From the NCBI GenBank assembly GCA_025667525.1, contig CM046876.1:568723469-568787468 (forward strand): DNA of 64,000 nucleotides, read 5' to 3'. Position 1 is the stretch's first letter, and each line of letters starts with the position of its first letter. Under the pieces are notes generated by a model, which was not told where the DNA came from, did no database searches, and worked only from the letters and a program-made list of their open reading frames with translations. Of this stretch, positions 59,524 to 64,000 are shown piece after piece. Position numbers and translations under genes: made by a program. The stretch is from Glebionis coronaria (Eukaryota > Streptophyta > Magnoliopsida > Asterales > Asteraceae).

Positions 59524-60317
59524 AATCTGTGATTAGTATTTGGATAAAGGATGTTATGACACTATTATTTAATAAAATAAAGATTGGGTTTCATTTATTC
59601 TTATTATTTAATTTTGTATCCTATTTTACATGTTGTTCTTAATCCATGAATAAATTGTTATGCTAAATGTCCATTGTCGATTAATAATATGAGAATATTA
59701 TTAAATTAAGACAAAACAAAATTGCGATAGAGTATACTTGAAAGTAAATTGATCGATTTTGGATGATATTCGATGAATTGAATATTGGACTTATCCCAAC
59801 TATATGATTTTACTTTGCAGATCTTTGTCACCAAGTAAATCATAAATAGTTATCCTTAGACCTGAGATACCAGAAAACTATTTTGAATCTAGTGCATTTT
59901 TGTGGAATAATCTAACGCTAAACGTAACTAGTAGCTATAAGGAATATTTTAAAAAGTGTTGCAAAATTCATAAGTTTTGCTTGTAGTCAATATGGGATTT
60001 ATTTCCGCCAATCTTGTTTTGGAGTATAATACAGTTGGGCCCCTTGTGAGATTAGTAAGATGTTTGTGCGACCACACCCAAATTTGTTTTAGTAATCTTG
60101 CTGAATCCGTAAACGAGAAATAGAATGGTTAACGAAAGGAATGATTGAGATCCATATCCTTATTAACGTTGTATTAGAAATAAAAAGAAAATAATAATGA
60201 TGAATCATTAAAAGGTTTTATCCAGGACACCTTACTCAAGTGTACTAGTGACATTGCTAGTGTAACTAGAGGCTAGTCAATGTAATCACGATATTCGAAA
60301 TATGTCCAAGTAGGAGC
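59524..60317 (+). other. Element E 3' untranslated region
   Basis: No ORF. It ends in ccaagtaggagc, a weak purine-rich tract directly before the 3' LTR. Confidence 0.6.
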
Positions 60318-61131
60318 TGAAAGTTTATGGACTTATATTTAATATTCGTGTGATAGGATCGAACTCGAGATTACGGGATTGCACTCAATACGTAAAGAGT
60401 TAATTTATTTAATAAATGTATTTATTATATTTATTAATTTATTTAATAAATATATTTATATTTATTAAATTAAACCGAGCTATAACTTAACAATCGTTAA
60501 ATAATTAAGAGTTAAGTATTAAACGAGCGTTGTGGAATAAATAAGAAGAAAAGAAGGTTCTGAAAACACCCTTGTGGGTGTAACCGACCGTCGGCCAAAG
60601 AGGGGAATAAGGGAAAGATTTTCTTTCTTAATTGGTTTATTACTTAGACTTCAAGAAAGTTTAAGGCCTATATAAACACTCCTTGCCCCTCATAATTTTT
60701 CACCCCTTCTCTTATTTTCCTTTGAGCCGATCACAACACCTAAACCACAAAGGGTTTCGGTTGGTTTTCTTGTTCTTTCGGTTTAGCCTATAATCTAGTC
60801 CTAGCCCCTCTCTAGGGTTGTTGGGTAGATATTCCACAAGCGTAGAAGATCGGTTTATACGTGCTAGAATCACGGTTAGCTCGTTGTATTACGTGTTTAC
60901 GAGAACGTAATATAGTCTTACTTTAGACTATATCTTGGTGGTCTACGTTATTAACCTTTATTGGTGATTCGTTCTTTATCTTAGGGATTTGCTTTAGCAA
61001 AAAGGTATGTAACCCTAATTCGATTAATTATAATTGTGTTAATTATGATATTGGTAAATCGCTTCCATTATATGCGTGCTTTGATCTCGTTTAGGGTTTT
61101 GTATAATTATTATGATGTTTATAAACTTTCA
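60318..61131 (+). repeat. 3' LTR of element E
   Basis: TGAAAGT...CTTTCA, followed by the gaggt target copy. A TATA box (cctatataaacactcc) lies near 60669. Confidence 0.93.
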
Positions 61132-62805
61132 GAGGTGACCATGAGGACAAGCTTACAAGAGTTCAATGTTCTACTATTGTTAGCGGCGAAAGGAGAAGAA
61201 ACTTAGGGAAAGAGTGTCATGGAGTCATTATGCATTTCAAAGAGAGAGCTAAAGTAGATAAGGATTTTTAATTTGCAATGGGTTTAAGTACTGACGGGAC
61301 ATTAAGAAATGTGTTTTGGGCCGATGGGAGATCAAGATCATCTTATAGTCAATTTGGTGACGTTGTTATTTTTGATGTGACGGATAAGACGAATAGATTG
61401 TGCTTGTCATTTGCTCCATTTGTTGGAGTTAATCATCACAATCAAACTATTTTGCTAGGAGGAGCATTGCTGTAAAATGAGACCGAGATAACGTTTACAT
61501 GGCTGTTTAAATAGTTTCTTAAATGTATGCATGATTGCCCACATGTTTCTATTATTACCGACCAAGATTTGGCGATGGGTATAGCAATTGGAAAGGTGTT
61601 TCCACAAACAAGGCATCAATATTGTGCTTGGCATATTCAAAAGCATGTTCTTGAGCATCTTCAACCAATACGATCTCGATATGATGACTTTCAAGATACA
61701 TATACTAAGTGGGTTAAAAGCCAAAATATTGAAGGTTATAAAGCAAAATGGGAAGAATTGAAGGAGAAATATCACATTGATAATTATTGTTGGTTGGGAA
61801 ACATGTACAAATTGCATCATCATTGGATAAAATCATACTTGAAGGATACTTTTTTGCTGGCATGACAACTAGTGGACAAAGTGAAAGCATTCATTATTTT
61901 TTGATGGTTTTGTTAACTCGGAAACCATGTTAAATGATTTTGTGGTACAGTATGACAAGGTTGTGAATTCACGAAGAAGCGCAGAAGGTGAGCAGGATTT
62001 TAGAACTTTAGACTCCAAGCCCACATTGCACAGCGATCAACCAATTGAAGCCATGGCAGCAAAATGTTATGCTCGAAATATTTATGAAAATTTTAGGAAA
62101 GAGTGAATGGCTAGTGGTGATTGCGGTCATGAAACAATAAGCAAAGTTAATGACTTGGTAAAATATCGTGTTGGTTTTATAAAAGGTAATAAAGAAGGCT
62201 AGAAAGATGTGGAATATAAAGTTGGTTCACATTTCGCTACTTGTTCATGTGCAAGATTTGAGACTTATGGAATATTATGCAAACATATTTTGTATATTAT
62301 GAAGATAAAGCTTTTAGTATCTATTCCTGATCAATATATATTACCAAGATGGACAATGAAATCAACATATAAAGTCGGAAGTATTAGAACGAGATGGATC
62401 GGCGTTCACGGAAGTGCCACTCAACAGGTAAGTTTCATGAGTTTATGGTCTATGAGAGCAAAGTTCAGTAAGTTGCTTGAAGGAGTAAGAGATTCTCCAA
62501 AAAAAATTGAAAAACTCAATACATTCTTTGATGATTGTCTTAACAAGCAACATCAAAGACATAACATAGGAGTTGAGGTCAATCATGTTATTGGTTCTAC
62601 GATACCGGTTGTCACAAAAAGTGAGCAAGACATTATTGCTTCTGATCCTATAAATCTTGTTAAGAGAAAAGAGCGTCCAAAGGTTGCTACAAGAATAAAG
62701 TTGGGTTTAGAACTTTCCATGGAGGCAAAGAAAAGAAAAAGTGTAGTTATTTTGAAGGAAAAGGTCACAACATCACCAGTTGTCCAAAGAAAAAGGTATG
62801 GCTGA
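61132..62805 (+). pseudogene. FAR1/MULE-type gene, transposase and SWIM part
   Basis: Resumes in frame after the target copy. It reads LSTDGTLRNVFWADGRSR and FDVTDKTNRLCLSFAPFVG, then ITDQDLAMGIAIGKVFP and HQYCAWHIQKH, the MULE transposase domain (PF10551) with its D and CxxH-type signature. Stops at 61269, 61473, 61511 and 61863 and frameshifts between 61870 and 62200 break it. The open frame 62209-62805 carries the SWIM zinc finger CSCARFETYGILCKHILYIM. A final zinc knuckle is out of frame near 62740 and its second Cys is Phe. No inverted terminal repeats were identified, so host gene versus transposon is undecided. Confidence 0.8.
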
Positions 62806-62938
62806 TTTACTTTAGAAGGCTTGATTTTGATGCTAGAGTATATATGTTAATTTTGTTTTTATAATTCTAAGTATGATTACTATATTATTTTAGATTGATG
62901 AAGCAAAGGCTAATTGTAGGTCCTTAGTTTCTTAGGAT

Positions 62939-63216
62939 TGTACAAGTGTTGTAATGATATAAAGAGGGAGGAAGAGATAAAGAACTTAGAGAGAGAAAAA
63001 AGAGAGAAAGGAGAGGTAGAGAGAGAAAGTGATGTTGGATTTATGAAATGTGAATCAACAACTACCCTTCCTAACATGCTAGGAAGGGTATATATAGCCC
63101 ACCCTACATGTGGGCTTTATGGGTTATACTTACATAACTAGATCACGAGCCCAATCTACGTAAATATCGTTGGAGTGACCGATCCTTTCTAAATACGTAA
63201 AAACGTATTTCCAACA
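62939..63216 (-). repeat. Copia 3' LTR (278 bp)
   Basis: Minus strand TGTTGGAAATACG...TTGTACA. TATATATA (63089-63096) adjoins a perfect 10-bp stem (63064-63089). Purine- or pyrimidine-rich GA repeats (62985-63030) lie in the likely transcribed part, as in the left-edge LTR. Confidence 0.75.
63064..63096 (-). promoter_or_regulatory. TATA box with adjoining hairpin in the right Copia LTR
   Basis: Arms ACCCTTCCTA (63064-63073) and TAGGAAGGGT (63080-63089), 6-nt loop, directly beside TATATATA (63089-63096). Same position as in the LTR at 1070-1359. Confidence 0.7.
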
Positions 63217-63352
63217 ATCTCCCCCTAAGGGAGGTCACTCCAAGTTAAAATTTCCTAAATGGTCTATATCTTGTGATCTATGCTAACAATGATGTGACAG
63301 AGACTTTCTTTAGAAAAACGTATTTCCAACAATCTCCCCCTAAGGGAGGTCA
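63202..63352 (-). repeat. Duplicated LTR/polypurine-tract border
   Basis: A 35-bp block, aacgtatttcc to ggaggtcac, occurs at 63202-63236 and again at 63318-63352. Each copy contains the LTR start (TGTTGGAAATACG on minus) and the tract CTTAGGGGGAGAT. Only the left copy is followed by an LTR body. Confidence 0.85.
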
Positions 63353-64000
63353 CACCATTTTACAAAATATTAAACCTAGCATACTATGCTTGAGTCTTCG
63401 ATCTTGTTCTTGTGAATATGATGATGAGATCTTTGACATATTCTTGAGCATGTTTCCTTGCCTTGACCTTGTGCATTCATCACTTGTGATATTCGCCTCC
63501 TTGTGACTTCATGTTCCACATACTTATACCTTTATAAATTCTTGAAAGCTTCAGAGTTTGATACAACGGAAGACTTGACTTTTAGGCTTTCTTGTATTTG
63601 TTGAATTATTAAGTGCATACAGTATAAGCATGTGTTGACGACTTGTTCAGGATTGTACACCGCAATGCCACCTTCTTGTTACGCTGCATAAGACAGCTAG
63701 CAACAAAACATATACACAGATGAAATGGCCTTGAACATTTCATTCTAATTCGGTAGCATTTTACCTCCGGTAAGTGAAGACCTTTGGACGATATTAAATA
63801 TCGTACTTGTGGCAGGTAGTTTCAATTAAGAACCTCCTTGATAAGATTTCGCGGGTAAACCCGTTCTCTTTACTCGACCGTCCAAAGCTAACTGCGAACG
63901 TAAAGAGTGAATCATTTGGATAGAATTATCCGCATGATTGAAGTTGTCAATTCATGTTCCTGGAACAAGTGAAATTCAATTAAGAACCGCACCATCGTTG
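63353..64000 (-). other. Copia interior, non-coding as far as visible
   Basis: No convincing ORF on either strand. The plus frame at 63273-63506 has no family features. The phrase caattaagaac(c) occurs twice (63826 and 63978). Confidence 0.5.

Larger units (their letters stand above)
53172..61131 (+). mobile_element. Ty1/Copia element E, full length (7960 bp)
   Basis: LTRs TGAAAGT...CTTTCA at 53172-53982 and 60318-61131, perfect target duplication gaggt at 53167-53171 and 61132-61136. On the plus strand come PBS, 1.5-kb leader, gag, protease, integrase, RT and RNase H in the Copia order (integrase before RT). By eye the LTRs differ at about 3 percent. The element split a FAR1-type gene. Its protease, zinc knuckle and integrase have active-site substitutions as well as stops, so it is inactive. 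Confidence 0.93.
62939..64000 (-). mobile_element. Ty1/Copia-type element, 3' end (runs off the right edge)
   Basis: On the minus strand the interior (63233-64000) leads to a polypurine tract and a 278-bp 3' LTR (62939-63216). No RNase H or other Copia coding sequence precedes the tract in the visible 770 bp, which suggests a non-autonomous element or a long 3' untranslated region. The LTR layout matches the left-edge Copia (1070-1359). The LTR's outer flank is aggat (62934-62938); the partner lies outside the window. Confidence 0.7.

Overview
The window is nuclear DNA of a flowering plant and consists almost entirely of transposable elements nested in one another. Two-LTR Ty3/Gypsy and Ty1/Copia elements, an L1-type LINE, hAT and Stowaway MITEs, a Mutator-like element and a FAR1-type pseudogene all point to a plant. 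The flavour of the polyproteins, including a Tat-type antisense ORF and a gag-acidic-ORF element, most resembles Asteraceae retroelements; that family assignment is inference from memory. I see no intact host gene, no rRNA or tRNA gene and no CRISPR array.

Left edge (1-3080): a minus-strand Copia element whose 5' LTR (1070-1359) has landed in the antisense ORF of a Tat/Retand-type Gypsy element. That element's probable 3' LTR (about 2472-3080) abuts a LINE.

Centre (3081 to about 51560): the backbone appears to be a single minus-strand L1-type LINE with its 5' end on the right. It was split by (i) a hAT MITE, 3928-4243; (ii) a SIRE-like Copia solo LTR, 4563-5853; (iii) Gypsy element A, 7831-43877; and (iv) Gypsy element D, 43985-50818. 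Element A (plus strand, Athila/Tat-like) was split by element C (10432-22877, minus strand, Tekay-type chromovirus with target duplication ttctt) and by element B (26530-41819, plus strand, PBS of tRNA-Asp type, target duplication attag). C carries a 1.3-kb Mutator-like element in its left LTR. B carries a Stowaway MITE in gag and a collapsed Tekay-like remnant, C2 (34244-37117, target duplication ttagt).

Right (52458-64000): a FAR1/MULE-transposase-like pseudogene split by Copia element E (53172-61131, target duplication gaggt), then the 3' LTR and interior of another minus-strand Copia related to the one at the left edge.

The most notable points are: three GT-AG intron-like interruptions in the gag of C; a sharply bounded near-identical tract within the otherwise diverged LTRs of B; a hairpin with paired compensatory changes next to the TATA box of two diverged Copia LTRs; near-identical LTRs around a badly decayed interior in D; and premature stops in C that almost all look like cytosine deamination. 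Divergence statements are eye estimates, not computed alignments.
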